A stretch of 64,000 nucleotides of DNA from Pegethrix bostrychoides GSE-TBD4-15B. GTDB lineage: Bacteria; Cyanobacteriota; Cyanobacteriia; Elainellales; Elainellaceae. The notes under the pieces were generated by a model that ran no database searches, was not told the origin of the DNA, and saw only the letters and a list, made by a program, of their open reading frames with translations. The position numbers and the translations under genes were made by a program. The stretch is from contig JAHHHV010000074.1 in the NCBI GenBank assembly GCA_019359155.1, positions 57,028 through 121,027 of the forward strand, read 5' to 3'. Each line of letters opens with the position of its first letter. Positions within the stretch are counted from its first letter, which is position 1. Of the stretch, positions 52,714-62,195 are shown piece by piece.

Positions 52714-53151
52714 TTACTCACCGCCGACGCTAATATTCGTGCCGTAGACTTCAGCATTCGTCAGGTCTAGAGCCGTCATGGTCGCCCCTGAGACATCGGC
52801 ATGGTAGATCTTGGCCCGCGTCAGGTTGACTTCGGTTAGGTTGGCATCACTCAGGATAGCGTTGGTCAAAAAGGCATCGCTCAGGTCTGCGCCTGTCAGG
52901 TCTGCGCCTGTGAGGTCTGCGCCTTCGAGATTGATCCCGCTCAAGTCTGCGCCTGATAGGTTAGCATCTCGCAGGTCGGCCCCAATCAAATGCATGTTGC
53001 TCAAATTGTCACCGCTCAGGTCGCAGCCCGCACAGGCTCGCGTTTCAGCTAGCTGTCTCAGCTCAGCCTGTCCTGCTTGAGCTGGAGTGCCAACTAGCAG
53101 GGGCATCAGGCTAATCAGCGCGCTAGTTAAAGCAAAAGTACGAAATTTCAT
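52714..53151 (-). CDS. Secreted pentapeptide repeat protein
   Basis: A 145-residue protein with a typical signal peptide (KFRTFALTSALISLMPLLVG, cleavage after TPAQA) and about fifteen pentapeptide repeats of A(D/N)LxX, beginning near CDLSGDNLSNMHLIGADL and continuing with GADLTGADLTGADLS. These form a right-handed quadrilateral beta-helix. Two cysteines in RACAGCDL just before the repeats may form a disulfide or bind a ligand; the RACAGCDLSG motif is common in cyanobacterial exported pentapeptide proteins. Likely lumenal or periplasmic; function unknown. Confidence 0.9.
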   Translation of the reverse strand: MKFRTFALTSALISLMPLLVGTPAQAGQAELRQLAETRACAGCDLSGDNLSNMHLIGADLRDANLSGADLSGINLEGADLTGADLTGADLSDAFLTNAILSDANLTEVNLTRAKIYHADVSGATMTALDLTNAEVYGTNISVGGE

Positions 53152-53402
53152 GGTTGTCCCCCTAGATGGCTTGCAGATTAAGTAGCTTGCAGATGCGGCG
53201 GAGCGTCATCTGGCTTAACTACAGCAGCCGACTGCGGGATTCCAGCAACCTTCCCAAAAGATTCCAGATCTGCTCCGGAAATCTGCTCCAGAGATCCGCT
53301 CAAGATGCAGACTCAGCGACTTTGGCTGAAATAATCCTGCCTTCGACTTACTCACAGCTTAGGTTGCCAGCAGGCATTGCGCCTCATCCTACTGATGGAG
53401 TT

Positions 53403-54245
53403 TTATACCGCCTGCTGGATGAGCGGCAGCAGCGCCTCAACATAGTCAGGCCAGCCAATAATAATCGCCTGCTGGTGCGCTAGGTTAGCTGCGTCGATGG
53501 AGTCTGGTGTAAATCGCAACGGCTCGCCCTCTAGATCACAACAGACCAAGCCGGCCGCCTTTGCCAGCGCCAGCGGGCCAGCTGTGTCCCAGAGCTTCAC
53601 CCGCCGATTAAAGTAAACATAGAGACCTGCTCGCCCCAGGATCACCTGCATCACCTTGAGGCCAAAGCTGCCGACATAGGCAAACTGGGCTGCCGGAATC
53701 TGTCGCGTCAGGGCAGCTCCAAATCGCTTGCGGTCTTTGTGGCCAATTAAAATGGGACAGAAGCTGGGGCTAGGCGGAGTTGGGGGGCTGGGCTGTAACG
53801 GAACCGGGGTTGCCTCAGCTTCTGCTTGGTAGAGGCCAACCTCAGCACCGCCGTAGTAGAGCTGACGGGAAACCGGGGCATAGAGCCAGCCCAGCACAGG
53901 CTGATGCTCAACCGACAGTCCCATCATGATCACATAGTCGTCGCTGCCCTGGATAAAGTCATCCGTGCCGTCCAGCGGATCGATCAGCCAGAGGCGATGC
54001 GCTGATTTGCCGAAGGCTGGCCAGGAGTCTGGGTTTTCCTCGGTAATGACCGGATCAGCTGGAAACAGCGTCGCGAGTCCAGCTGCAATTTGTTGATCAA
54101 GCGCTCGGTCTACATCGGTGAAATAATCTTGTTTACCCTTTTCATAGACCTGGAATTCCTGAGTTGCCATTTGTCGAGCAGTTTGACCAGCGCTCTGAAT
54201 CAGCTGACAGACGGCATTGATCTGGTCGGAGGACAGATGGAGCAT
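53403..54245 (-). CDS. Inositol monophosphatase family protein, probably 3'(2'),5'-bisphosphate nucleotidase (CysQ-like)
   Basis: A magnesium-dependent, lithium-sensitive-type phosphatase of 280 residues. The metal-binding motifs are ITEENPD (about residue 77), WLIDPLDGTDDFIQGS (about 94) and LWDTAGPLALAKAAG near residue 226. The KGKQDYFTDVD motif near the N-terminus is that of CysQ/BPNT enzymes, which hydrolyse PAP to AMP during sulfate assimilation; a role as inositol phosphatase is also possible. Start ATG 54245 is chosen by family length; 46 further codons are open. It follows amiC by 37 bp on the same strand, so cotranscription is likely. Confidence 0.85.
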   Translation of the reverse strand: MLHLSSDQINAVCQLIQSAGQTARQMATQEFQVYEKGKQDYFTDVDRALDQQIAAGLATLFPADPVITEENPDSWPAFGKSAHRLWLIDPLDGTDDFIQGSDDYVIMMGLSVEHQPVLGWLYAPVSRQLYYGGAEVGLYQAEAEATPVPLQPSPPTPPSPSFCPILIGHKDRKRFGAALTRQIPAAQFAYVGSFGLKVMQVILGRAGLYVYFNRRVKLWDTAGPLALAKAAGLVCCDLEGEPLRFTPDSIDAANLAHQQAIIIGWPDYVEALLPLIQQAV

Positions 54246-54282
54246 GAGCAGATCCCGCCGCAGATCGGCGATTAATAAAGGG

Positions 54283-55710
54283 CTAGAAGTTTTGGGTAAT
54301 GTAGTGCAAAACTCCGCGCGCGACCGCCTGCGCCAGCAAATCCCGATACTGCGGATCAGAGAGGCGGCGCGCATCCTCTGCACCCGTTACAAATCCCAAC
54401 TCAACCAAAGTAGCAGGCATCTGGGTATGGTGTAGCACGTAGAACCGAGCCTGACGCACGCCCCGATCATTAGAACCAGTCGCATCGAGCAGGCTCTCCT
54501 GAATCGCCTCGGCCAGCACTTTGGCCGCGCCAGTCGAATAATAGTAGGTTTCAATGCCGTTAACATCAGGCCGACTCAGGCTAATTGCATTGGCATGGAC
54601 GCTGATAAACAAATCGACATCAGCCCGGTTGGCTGTGCTGACGCGCGGCTCTAGGTCAATTTCACGATCGTCCTGCCGCGTCAAAACGACTTCAACGCCT
54701 TGAGTTCTCAAGATCTCAGCCAGCTTCAGGCCAACGGGCAGCACAATGTCCGTCTCGCGCAGTCCACCGATGCCAACTGCGCCTGGATCACGCCCCCCAT
54801 GCCCTGGATCGATCGCCACCTTAATTTGCTTGCTGGCCACGTTCGGCAGCTGATCGAGCGGCGGCAGCGGACTGCGGTTCACCTGCCCCAAGCGGCGCTG
54901 CGCCGCGCCAGTCAGATTCAGCGCTAGCGTTTGGCCGCTCGCTTCCAGTGCGCCAAACTGCAAGCCGGGAGCAGGCACCAGCGACAGCACCACGCTCGTC
55001 TCCTGCTGACGCGCCCGCAGGCTAAGCAGTGAACCGCGCGGCTCAGGTCTGGGTGTCGTAAAGCCCCTGGCCAGCTGCGTTTTGGGCAGGGTAATCTGAT
55101 AGCTGGCGGTGGCCTGATCCCAGCCGCTGCTGTAGTCACTCAGCGGTCGGTCACTCCGCAAAATCACCTGATTGCCGCTCAGTTCAATTGCCTCCAGCGT
55201 GGCGGCCTCAACATAGGGCATCACGGCGACTGCCACAGCGGGCTGATCGCGGCTGGCTCGGCGCTGACTGCGACTCTGCGGCTGCGGCTGCGGCAGTTGG
55301 ACAGTCCAACCTGTGCTGCTGGTGCCGCGCACGATAACCTGCGCCGGATCGATCGTGTAATCGTTATCGAGTTCAATAATGATTTGAGCTAGCTCATCAT
55401 CTTCACGACGAACCTCAACCTCGTCGATTGCGCCTGTTTCGTTCTGGCGCACCCGGCGGCGCTCTAGGCTGGTATTGGGCAGCTCGATCACAAGGCGAGC
55501 GGGATTCTTCAAAAACTGAACTCTGGGTTGGACTGGTTCATCAGTCGTGAAGCTGAGCTGGTTCTGGGCGCGGTCAAACTGCCAGGACTGTAGCTTTGCG
55601 GCCTCAGCAGGCAGCATTAGCAACAGTGCCCCCGCTAAACTGCCTACTAAGCTGCTCATCAAGCTAGCTGTTAGGCGAGGCAGAGGGCAAGAAGAGATTC
55701 TGTCGATCAC
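54283..55710 (-). CDS. N-acetylmuramoyl-L-alanine amidase (AMIN-Amidase_3)
   Basis: Periplasmic zinc amidase that cleaves the amide bond between MurNAc and the stem peptide, as in AmiC and needed for cell separation. A signal peptide (residues 1-38, ending AEAA) precedes two AMIN-like beta domains (LQSWQFDRAQNQLSFTTDE... and AATLEAIELSGNQVILRSD...), a Gln/Arg/Pro linker and the catalytic domain. Zinc ligands are in VAIDPGHGGRDPGAVG (His), LRETDIVL (Glu) and LFISVHANAI (His), and the catalytic Glu is in ATLVELGF. Length 475 is a little short of the multi-AMIN cyanobacterial proteins. Upstream of the CysQ-like gene in one probable operon. Confidence 0.92.
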   Translation of the reverse strand: MIDRISSCPLPRLTASLMSSLVGSLAGALLLMLPAEAAKLQSWQFDRAQNQLSFTTDEPVQPRVQFLKNPARLVIELPNTSLERRRVRQNETGAIDEVEVRREDDELAQIIIELDNDYTIDPAQVIVRGTSSTGWTVQLPQPQPQSRSQRRASRDQPAVAVAVMPYVEAATLEAIELSGNQVILRSDRPLSDYSSGWDQATASYQITLPKTQLARGFTTPRPEPRGSLLSLRARQQETSVVLSLVPAPGLQFGALEASGQTLALNLTGAAQRRLGQVNRSPLPPLDQLPNVASKQIKVAIDPGHGGRDPGAVGIGGLRETDIVLPVGLKLAEILRTQGVEVVLTRQDDREIDLEPRVSTANRADVDLFISVHANAISLSRPDVNGIETYYYSTGAAKVLAEAIQESLLDATGSNDRGVRQARFYVLHHTQMPATLVELGFVTGAEDARRLSDPQYRDLLAQAVARGVLHYITQNF

Positions 55711-55872
55711 TAGAGCGGATTACTCCTACGGTCATTAAGGGAACTCACGGGACGCTTTAGCCAAGAGCAGCTCTCTGCAAAAACACTGGCGGTTGTCCGC
55801 ATACAAGATACCAGAGAACGATGGACAGATTAGCGGCTTAACAGAATCTTCTTGACATCTCGAGCACCTAGC

Positions 55873-56490
55873 CTAGCGCAGCTCATAGAGACCAACCGCT
55901 GCAAAAACTAAAAATAAGCCACCTCCCAGCAGGGTAATTCTGCGCTCAGAGATGCGGCCACAGAGCATCTGGCCACAGGCGACCGCCAATACCGCACAGA
56001 TCGCATGACCCAAAATCGCCCCTAGCGCCACTCCGACGGGAGGATTGGCAGCAGCCAGCGCAATCGTGGCAATCTGCGTCCGGTCACCCCATTCGCCTAC
56101 AAACACCAGCCCAAAGGTTTCCGAAATCACGGCTCGCTCGCTTTGCTGCTTGGGGCGCTTGGCCTCGGCTTCCGCCACGACCTCTAGCGCTTCGGCTTGC
56201 TCGGCCACAGCAGGTTGATCTGACAGGCTCTGCGCGTCATAAATCAGCTTCAGGCCAAAGCCCAAAAACAAAATCACCTTGGCCCACTGCACATAAATCT
56301 GCGGCAGCAGCGTTGCTACCTGACCAAACAGCACGGATATCAAAGTCATGACGGCCAGGGCTGAAACAGCCCCAATCAGCACGGGGCGGTGCGGATGGCG
56401 CATGGCCAAAATGGCAGTAATAAAAAAAGTCTTGTCGCCCAGCTCTGAAACCGTAATCAGCAGCAGTCCGGCGGTGAAGGCAGTTAGCAT
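55873..56490 (-). CDS. TMEM165/GDT1 family cation transporter (Mnx-type manganese exporter)
   Basis: Membrane protein of the UPF0016 family; in Synechocystis the homologue Mnx removes Mn2+ from the cytoplasm or loads it into the thylakoid lumen. The two defining E-x-G-D-(K/R)-T motifs are SELGDKTFF (about residue 18) and GEWGDRTQI near residue 131, in two inverted three-helix repeats joined by an acidic, Ala-rich loop. Start ATG 56490 gives 205 residues, standard for the family; the open frame runs 26 codons more. Not obviously part of an operon. No yybP-ykoY manganese riboswitch is recognisable upstream. Confidence 0.9.
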   Translation of the reverse strand: MLTAFTAGLLLITVSELGDKTFFITAILAMRHPHRPVLIGAVSALAVMTLISVLFGQVATLLPQIYVQWAKVILFLGFGLKLIYDAQSLSDQPAVAEQAEALEVVAEAEAKRPKQQSERAVISETFGLVFVGEWGDRTQIATIALAAANPPVGVALGAILGHAICAVLAVACGQMLCGRISERRITLLGGGLFLVFAAVGLYELR

Positions 56491-56801
56491 CTTTAAGCTC
56501 CAGCTCTCAAAGGATGGCGATCCAATTTGAGCGAGCTTGATGAACCCATAAGACTCCACCAAGCTCACTCTGCGAAAAATCGCCGTGAACTTAGTGAAGG
56601 TCTCACTTCAAATCAAGATTAACGTCTTGGTTTGTTACTTAAGCCAGGTTCATCACCAGTATGTTGACTTAAGCGGCTAGATTGCCTGCTTGCTACCTGC
56701 CAATCAGGGCGCAACCCGCAGCTACTCCCCTTCATTAAGCCCTAAATGTAGCGGCTAAGGAAGGGGAATGTCAAGCTAATAGCGGCCAGCTAAATTCAGC
56801 A
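56491..56801. other. Region between the Mnx-type transporter and the TetR gene
   Basis: About 311 bp with no supported gene. CTTAAG and GACTTAAGC elements occur near 56635-56675, and a GTAGCGGCTAAGG duplicate near 56745. It probably contains the transporter promoter and the TetR 3' end. Confidence 0.4.
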
Positions 56802-57416
56802 TCAGGGCTGAGCCAACACGCCGTTCAGGAAAATATCGGCCATGCCCTCGGCCATTTCCAGCATGGCTTGCGGTGAGCTATCTCCGGGGGTGATCGTGTC
56901 GCGGCTAAAGCCAGCAATCGTGAACATCCCTAGAAAAATTTGGGCGACAATGCGAGGATTCATGCGACGATAAACGCCTTGATCCATCGCGGTTTCAAAA
57001 AAAGCCTCGGCCACGTCGGTCATTTTGACAATTACCTCGCTCTGGATCTGCTCCGAGAGTTCAGGGTGAAACTGGGCTTCCATGAAGCAAACCCGCAGCA
57101 GATCGGCGTTTTGGTGCAGGTTGAGCATTCGTTTTCGCATCACCTGAGCAATTGCCTTGTAGCTAGCCATCTCACTCAGCTCGGTCAGCAGCTCGGTGAG
57201 AATATCAACCCAGCCCTGCGTCGCCACCGCCACCAAAATTGTCTTCTTGTTTTCAAAATAGCGAAACAGCGTCCCCTCAGCCACGCCAGCCTCTTGAGCT
57301 AGATCGCGAGTTGTGGTGCCGTTGTAGCCGCGCCGTGCAAACAGCTTTTGGGCTGCTTTCAAAATCCGAGTTTGGGTTTCTGCTTCAGTCGGGGGGGTGG
57401 CGGAAAAAAGACGCAT
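56802..57416 (-). CDS. TetR/AcrR family transcriptional regulator
   Basis: A 204-residue repressor-type regulator. The N-terminal helix-turn-helix is ILKAAQKLFARRGYNGTTTRDLAQEAGVAEGTLFRYFENKKTIL (about residues 17-62), close to the TetR consensus. The C-terminal ligand-binding domain is all-helical and contains ANARPI-like segment RRMNPRIVAQIFLGMFTIAGF typical of the AcrR subset. Regulated genes may include an adjacent operon, but neither neighbour is an efflux pump, so the target is not evident. ATG 57416 is the only reasonable start. Confidence 0.92.
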   Translation of the reverse strand: MRLFSATPPTEAETQTRILKAAQKLFARRGYNGTTTRDLAQEAGVAEGTLFRYFENKKTILVAVATQGWVDILTELLTELSEMASYKAIAQVMRKRMLNLHQNADLLRVCFMEAQFHPELSEQIQSEVIVKMTDVAEAFFETAMDQGVYRRMNPRIVAQIFLGMFTIAGFSRDTITPGDSSPQAMLEMAEGMADIFLNGVLAQP

Positions 57417-57538
57417 GGCAACCGCTAGTTCTACCCGCCTATCTTAGCGGTACTCAGCGCTGAGCGATAGAGCGCCTCTGAAATCTACTAGTTCCCAAGT
57501 CTAGTCCCACAAGTCTAGTCCCCAAGTCTAGCCCCTCC

Positions 57539-59737
57539 CTAGCGCGCCGAGGATCGCTGCTTGCCTACGCTCTTAAACTGGCTATGATCTGGCGCTTGGT
57601 TCAGCAGTGCCCCAATTGACTCGACGGCTAAAGGCTGTGAGAACAGGTAGCCTTGGGCATATTCGCAGCGCAGAGAGCGAAGCTGGGCGAGCTGTTTCAG
57701 CGTCTCAACGCCCTCTGCTACCACCTCCATGCCCAGATTCCAGGCCAGCGTGATAATCGTTCGCACAATTGCCAGCTGTTCACCGTCTGAGTCCACCCGC
57801 TGGATAAACGAGCGGTCAACTTTCAGGGTGTCAATCGGCAGGCGATGCAGGTAGCTGAGCGAGGAGTAGCCTGTGCCAAAGTCGTCGATGGCTAACTGAA
57901 TGCCGAGCTGTTTGAGCTGACTCAGGGTGGCAATCGCCGACTCCGCATGGCTCATCAGCACGCTTTCGGTGATTTCCAGCTTCAGGTAGTGTGGTTCGAG
58001 TCCGGTTTCGCTCAAGATCTGCTCCACCTGCTCTGCCAGATGTGGACTAAACTGCTTGCTTGACAAATTGACATTCACCGTCAGTCCTGGCCAGTCGGGG
58101 AACTGCTGTTGCCACTGCCGCATTTGCAGGCAAGCCTGACGCAAAATCCAGCTGCCAATCGGTATAATCAGCCCCGTCTCCTCGGCAATGGGTACAAAGC
58201 GAGCGGGCGAAATCAGTCCCTGCTGCGGATGCTGCCAGCGGATCAGCGCCTCAAAGCCAACGAGCTGGTTGGAGCGCAGCGAAATAATCGGCTGGTAGTA
58301 GAGTTGGAGTTCGTCGCGCTCAACGGCTCGCCGCAGGTCGTTTTCCATCTCCAGCAGCGCCACGGCTGAGCTATGCATTTTGGGGTGGAACACTGCATAG
58401 CGCCCCCGGCCTTTGGTTTTGGCTCCGTACATAGCCAGATCGGCATCCCGCAGCAGATCCTCCGGACGGTTGAAGCCGCTGCTGCTGAAGGTAATGCCAA
58501 TGCTGGCGCTGGTAAAAATCTCGCGGCCCTCCAAATTAAACGGTGCGGCGAGCGCCTGCATAATCCGCTCGGCCACCAGCATGACGTTGTCCTGACTCTT
58601 GACATCTTCCAGCAAAATCACAAACTCATCGCCGCCCAGCCGCGCCACTGTATCGTGGGGTCGCAGGCAGTCGGCCAGCCGCGTCGAAATCTCGCAGAGC
58701 AGCTGATCGCCAATCGCATGCCCCAAGCTGTCGTTGATCATCTTGAACCGATCGAGATCGATAAACAGCACCGCAAAAATATAGTCTGAGCGGCGGCTAG
58801 ACATTTCGCCCGCATGGCACAGTCGCTCCATTAGCAAGACGCGGTTGGGCAGTCCGGTGAGCAGGTCATAGTGAGCGTCATGCACAATTTTGGCTTCGAC
58901 ATGCTTTAAGCCGCTGACATCTGTTTGGATGCCGACGAGCCGGACTGCCTCGCCGAGCGCATTGCGGCTGACCTGAGCGCGACTCAGCACCCAGCGATAT
59001 TCTCCGTCTTGGTGCAGAATCCGATGCTCGCTTTCAAAGCGACTGCTGATTCCGTCGAGATGTGCCGTTAGATCGCGCTTCACCCAGTAAAGATCTTCGG
59101 GGTGAATCCGTTCAAACCATTCTTCAGGCTGCGTCCCAATTTCCGCTTCGCCATAGCCCAGCGTCGCTTTCCACTGCGGCGAAAAAAACAGACTGCCGCT
59201 GCCGAGATCCCAGTCCCAGATGCCGTCTGTGCTACCCTGAAGCGCCAGCTCATAGCGCTGTTCACGCTGCTGGAGTTCTGCAAAGGCTAGCGCTAGCTGC
59301 TGCTTTTCGCGTTCAGTTTGGCTGAGGCTGCTCAAAAGCTGACTGCGCTCCACAGCTCGCAGGATTGCCTGAGCCAAAACAGCTGGGCTAAGCGCGCTCC
59401 GTGACAGACAGTCAACCCCAAGCAGGCTCAGACCACTTAAGGGGCAGACCTGCTCAGAGGCACTAACCAGGATGAGCGCGGTACTTTGGCTGAGCAGTGA
59501 TTCAGGCAGCAGCAAAAAATTATCCTGCTGAACCAGACAGCCATCTATCAAGCAGATATCATAAGGCGCTTGCTCTAGAGCGATGGCTGCTGCCTCAAGA
59601 CTGGCCACCTGCTGAATGACCGGCTGGGCTAGGGGTTCACCGGGGAATTCGCTGAGGATTGGGTTAAGCAGGGGCAACAGCGATAGTGAATTTGCTGCTG
59701 GCTCAACGAGCAAAATACGGGCTGAGAAGTTGCACAT
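57539..59737 (-). CDS. Bifunctional diguanylate cyclase/phosphodiesterase with receiver-like and PAS domains
   Basis: A 732-residue c-di-GMP turnover protein. Domain order: an N-terminal receiver-like domain (residues 1-135) with a possible phosphoacceptor Asp in YDICLIDGCL; a short coiled coil; a PAS domain (about 165-285) with DGIWDWDLGSGSLFFSPQWKATLGY; a GGDEF domain with intact RLGGDEFVILLED near residue 365; and an EAL domain with EALIRW near residue 495 and IDDFGTGYSSL near 640. Both catalytic signatures are complete, so either activity is possible. No membrane segments, so it is cytoplasmic. The receiver lacks an obvious Lys loop and may be degenerate. Function and partner kinase are unknown. 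Confidence 0.94.
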   Translation of the reverse strand: MCNFSARILLVEPAANSLSLLPLLNPILSEFPGEPLAQPVIQQVASLEAAAIALEQAPYDICLIDGCLVQQDNFLLLPESLLSQSTALILVSASEQVCPLSGLSLLGVDCLSRSALSPAVLAQAILRAVERSQLLSSLSQTEREKQQLALAFAELQQREQRYELALQGSTDGIWDWDLGSGSLFFSPQWKATLGYGEAEIGTQPEEWFERIHPEDLYWVKRDLTAHLDGISSRFESEHRILHQDGEYRWVLSRAQVSRNALGEAVRLVGIQTDVSGLKHVEAKIVHDAHYDLLTGLPNRVLLMERLCHAGEMSSRRSDYIFAVLFIDLDRFKMINDSLGHAIGDQLLCEISTRLADCLRPHDTVARLGGDEFVILLEDVKSQDNVMLVAERIMQALAAPFNLEGREIFTSASIGITFSSSGFNRPEDLLRDADLAMYGAKTKGRGRYAVFHPKMHSSAVALLEMENDLRRAVERDELQLYYQPIISLRSNQLVGFEALIRWQHPQQGLISPARFVPIAEETGLIIPIGSWILRQACLQMRQWQQQFPDWPGLTVNVNLSSKQFSPHLAEQVEQILSETGLEPHYLKLEITESVLMSHAESAIATLSQLKQLGIQLAIDDFGTGYSSLSYLHRLPIDTLKVDRSFIQRVDSDGEQLAIVRTIITLAWNLGMEVVAEGVETLKQLAQLRSLRCEYAQGYLFSQPLAVESIGALLNQAPDHSQFKSVGKQRSSAR

Positions 59738-59910
59738 GGAGAGTTTGAAGCGCTGCTGCGGGTTGAATCTGTTTAATCAGGACTTAACCTCTAGCATTCC
59801 CACCGGGATCACACGATGCTCAATTGTAGCAACCAGCGGCTTTAAGCTTACAGTAACTCTAAGCTTAAGATTTCTAAGCTTAAAATAAAGGCAAGGGAGG
59901 ACAACGCAGC

Positions 59911-60423
59911 ATGAAACAAATCTCGGACTGGGGATTTAATGCCGAAAGCTGGAAAGGTCAGCGGGGTGAATATTGGGTGATAGCACAGGCGGGGCTGATT
60001 CTAGGCTTTTTGCTACTGCCTGCCTATCGTCCGCTGCCGCTGACTGATCTGTCGCCTATCGCCGTCTACGGACTCTGGACAACTGCGGCACTGCTGCTGC
60101 TGGGCGGGTTAATTCTGTTGGTTAAAGGGCTGCTGGACTTGGGGCAAAGCTTAACGCCATTGCCCTATCCCAGATCGGACGGTCAGCTCGTGCAGACGGG
60201 TTGCTATGGCTTAGTGCGCCACCCGCTCTATGGCGGCATCATTTTAGCGGCTTGGGCTGATGCGATTGGACAGCTCAGCCTGTCTCATTTGGTCGGAACG
60301 CTGGCGCTGCTGCTGTTTTTTGATCTCAAAGCGCGCCGAGAAGAGATTTGGCTGAGTGAGAAATATGCTGATTACAATGACTATCGGCAGCGGGTCAAGA
60401 AGCTGATTCCTGGAATTTACTAA
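59911..60423 (+). CDS. Isoprenylcysteine carboxyl methyltransferase family protein
   Basis: A 170-residue membrane protein with four or five helices and the ICMT/PEMT-like C-terminal motif: VQTGCYGLVRHPLYGGIILAAWAD then FDLKARREEIWLSEKYADYNDYRQRVKKLIPG. The RHPxY and EE motifs bind S-adenosylmethionine. Bacterial members methylate small lipophilic substrates; the true substrate is unknown. AGGGAGGACA precedes the ATG at a suitable distance. CTAAGCTTAA repeats precede it at 59862-59885. Not in an operon with its neighbours. Confidence 0.87.
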   Translation: MKQISDWGFNAESWKGQRGEYWVIAQAGLILGFLLLPAYRPLPLTDLSPIAVYGLWTTAALLLLGGLILLVKGLLDLGQSLTPLPYPRSDGQLVQTGCYGLVRHPLYGGIILAAWADAIGQLSLSHLVGTLALLLFFDLKARREEIWLSEKYADYNDYRQRVKKLIPGIY

Positions 60424-60622
60424 AGACATCAATTAGGTTGCATTAACTAGGTCGCATTAACTTATTCCTGCGTGTTGCTCCTAATTAGATATCTCTAGTC
60501 GTTTATTTTACTTGATAGTTTTTTAAACATACACCTTCTTATTGTAAGATAGCGCCAAATGGTGTTGTAATATTGTTCGTCAGACTGTTCTCTAGATTGA
60601 GAAACGCCACAGTTCCGCAACC

Positions 60623-62071
60623 CTAGATTGCTAGCCCCATTAGCTCCCGGTAGCGGAATTCCATTGACTGCCGCATCGCCGACTGCCGAGGGCTTTGCCA
60701 AGCGCTGCGCTCAAATAATTCCTGCCGCAGCTGGTTGACATCAATCGTGCAGAGTTCGCCTTGCGCCACGACCTGCCTGCCGTTCACCCAAACGCTATGG
60801 ACTGCCTGTGTGGGGCGACCCAAAACCAGTAGGCCAATCGGGTCGGTGCGCGGCAGCAGAGAGAGGCTCCTCAGGTCGTAGAGCACCAGATCAGCCTGTT
60901 TGCCGACAGTGAGCGAACCAATCTGATCGGCAGCATTCAGGCCCGTCGCGCCACCCAGTGCCGCCATTTCAACTGCCTCGCGAGGCGTGATCCAGTGGCG
61001 ATATTCAAAGTCGGTGGTGTTGTGCAGAATTGAGCCAATTTTGATTGCCTCCAGCAGATCCTGCGAGTCGTTGCTGGCAGAGCCGTCGCAGCCAAAGGCA
61101 ATATTCACACCTGCTTGCCGATACTTGAGCAGCGGGGCAATACCGCTGCCCAACCGTAGATTGCTGAGCGGATTATGCACCACCGTTGCGCCCGTCTCGG
61201 CCAGGATCTCGATGTCATAGTCGTCGAGCCAGACGCAGTGAGCCAGAGAGCTGCGCTGATTCAGGTAGCCCAGACGCTTCAGGTGCGCTACCGCCGAGCC
61301 GCCGTATTTCTCCTGCGCCAGTATCTTTTGGGCTTTGGTTTCCAGCAGATGGGCATGACGACAGAGGCCATGCTGGTCGCTGAGCGCCGCGCAGCCCTCA
61401 AACAGTGCGTCTGAGCAGAGCTGAATCCCGGTGGGCGCGACGACTAGATTGATCCCCGCCACCGGATCGTGAAACTGCCGCACGGCATCCCGCAGCAGAT
61501 CTAGCACCGCCTCTGTACTCATCACCTGCTCTGGCGAAGCTGATGCTGGCGAGTGGGATGCTTGAGCGGTGCCCAGAGTCGGCAGCCCCGTGCCAAATGG
61601 CTGATCCTGCACCAGCGGCGCGACGTAAGCCCGAATCCCGACTTCGCGGTAGGCGCGGACGGCAGCAGCAATTGTCTCGGCTTCGCGTCCGGGGATCAGC
61701 ACCAGATGATCGACCACCGTTGTGCCGCCGGACAGCAGCGTCTCGACGGCTGTGCCTAGAGCGCTGAGGTAGATTTGCTCTGGATCGAGCGGCGCAAAGT
61801 CGTAGAGTTCGGCGAGCCATAGCTCCAGGGGTAATGGCGGGATCAGGCCGCGCTGCCAGAGTTCAGACGAATGCGTGTGGGCATTGACAAATCCCGGCAG
61901 CAGCAGCTTGTCTCTGCCGTCAATTACGGTGTCAATTATAGTGTCAGCTACGGTGTCGGCAGGCGGCAGGTGAGCGCCAATCGCGGCAATTTTGTCCTGC
62001 CGAATTTGTAGATCGACCGTTTCGTAGCTTTGTGGCGCCGGGACTAGCGCGGTTTGGATGCTGTAGCTCAC
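60623..62071 (-). CDS. Amidohydrolase family protein, deaminase/chlorohydrolase type (AtzA/TrzN/SsnA-like)
   Basis: A 482-residue metal-dependent hydrolase of the amidohydrolase superfamily, the group that deaminates or dechlorinates N-heterocycles such as guanine, 5-methylthioadenosine, 8-oxoguanine or s-triazines. Metal ligands: HxH in VNAHTHSS (about residue 63), His in CRHAHLLETKAQ, His in LAHCVWL and Asp in GCDGSASND. A segment of repeated VADTIIDTVID near residue 40 is unusual and may be a slippage insert. The gene is divergent from the RidA and isochorismatase-family genes, separated by about 100 bp, which suggests a shared nitrogen-compound pathway. Exact substrate cannot be set. Confidence 0.86.
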   Translation of the reverse strand: MSYSIQTALVPAPQSYETVDLQIRQDKIAAIGAHLPPADTVADTIIDTVIDGRDKLLLPGFVNAHTHSSELWQRGLIPPLPLELWLAELYDFAPLDPEQIYLSALGTAVETLLSGGTTVVDHLVLIPGREAETIAAAVRAYREVGIRAYVAPLVQDQPFGTGLPTLGTAQASHSPASASPEQVMSTEAVLDLLRDAVRQFHDPVAGINLVVAPTGIQLCSDALFEGCAALSDQHGLCRHAHLLETKAQKILAQEKYGGSAVAHLKRLGYLNQRSSLAHCVWLDDYDIEILAETGATVVHNPLSNLRLGSGIAPLLKYRQAGVNIAFGCDGSASNDSQDLLEAIKIGSILHNTTDFEYRHWITPREAVEMAALGGATGLNAADQIGSLTVGKQADLVLYDLRSLSLLPRTDPIGLLVLGRPTQAVHSVWVNGRQVVAQGELCTIDVNQLRQELFERSAWQSPRQSAMRQSMEFRYRELMGLAI

Positions 62072-62195
62072 GGGCGTTTGACCTCACTGGTTTCTGGGAT
62101 GCTTTTCAAGGTTCTTAAGGAGACGTTATAAATCGGTGGCAACCTGTGGTTTCTGAGATAAATTCTACGCAATGGTTCAGCACAGAGGTAGCCCA

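Noticed and set aside
56491..56801. Possible yybP-ykoY manganese riboswitch upstream of the Mnx-type gene
   Set aside because: The conserved loop sequences of that riboswitch are not present on the minus strand here.
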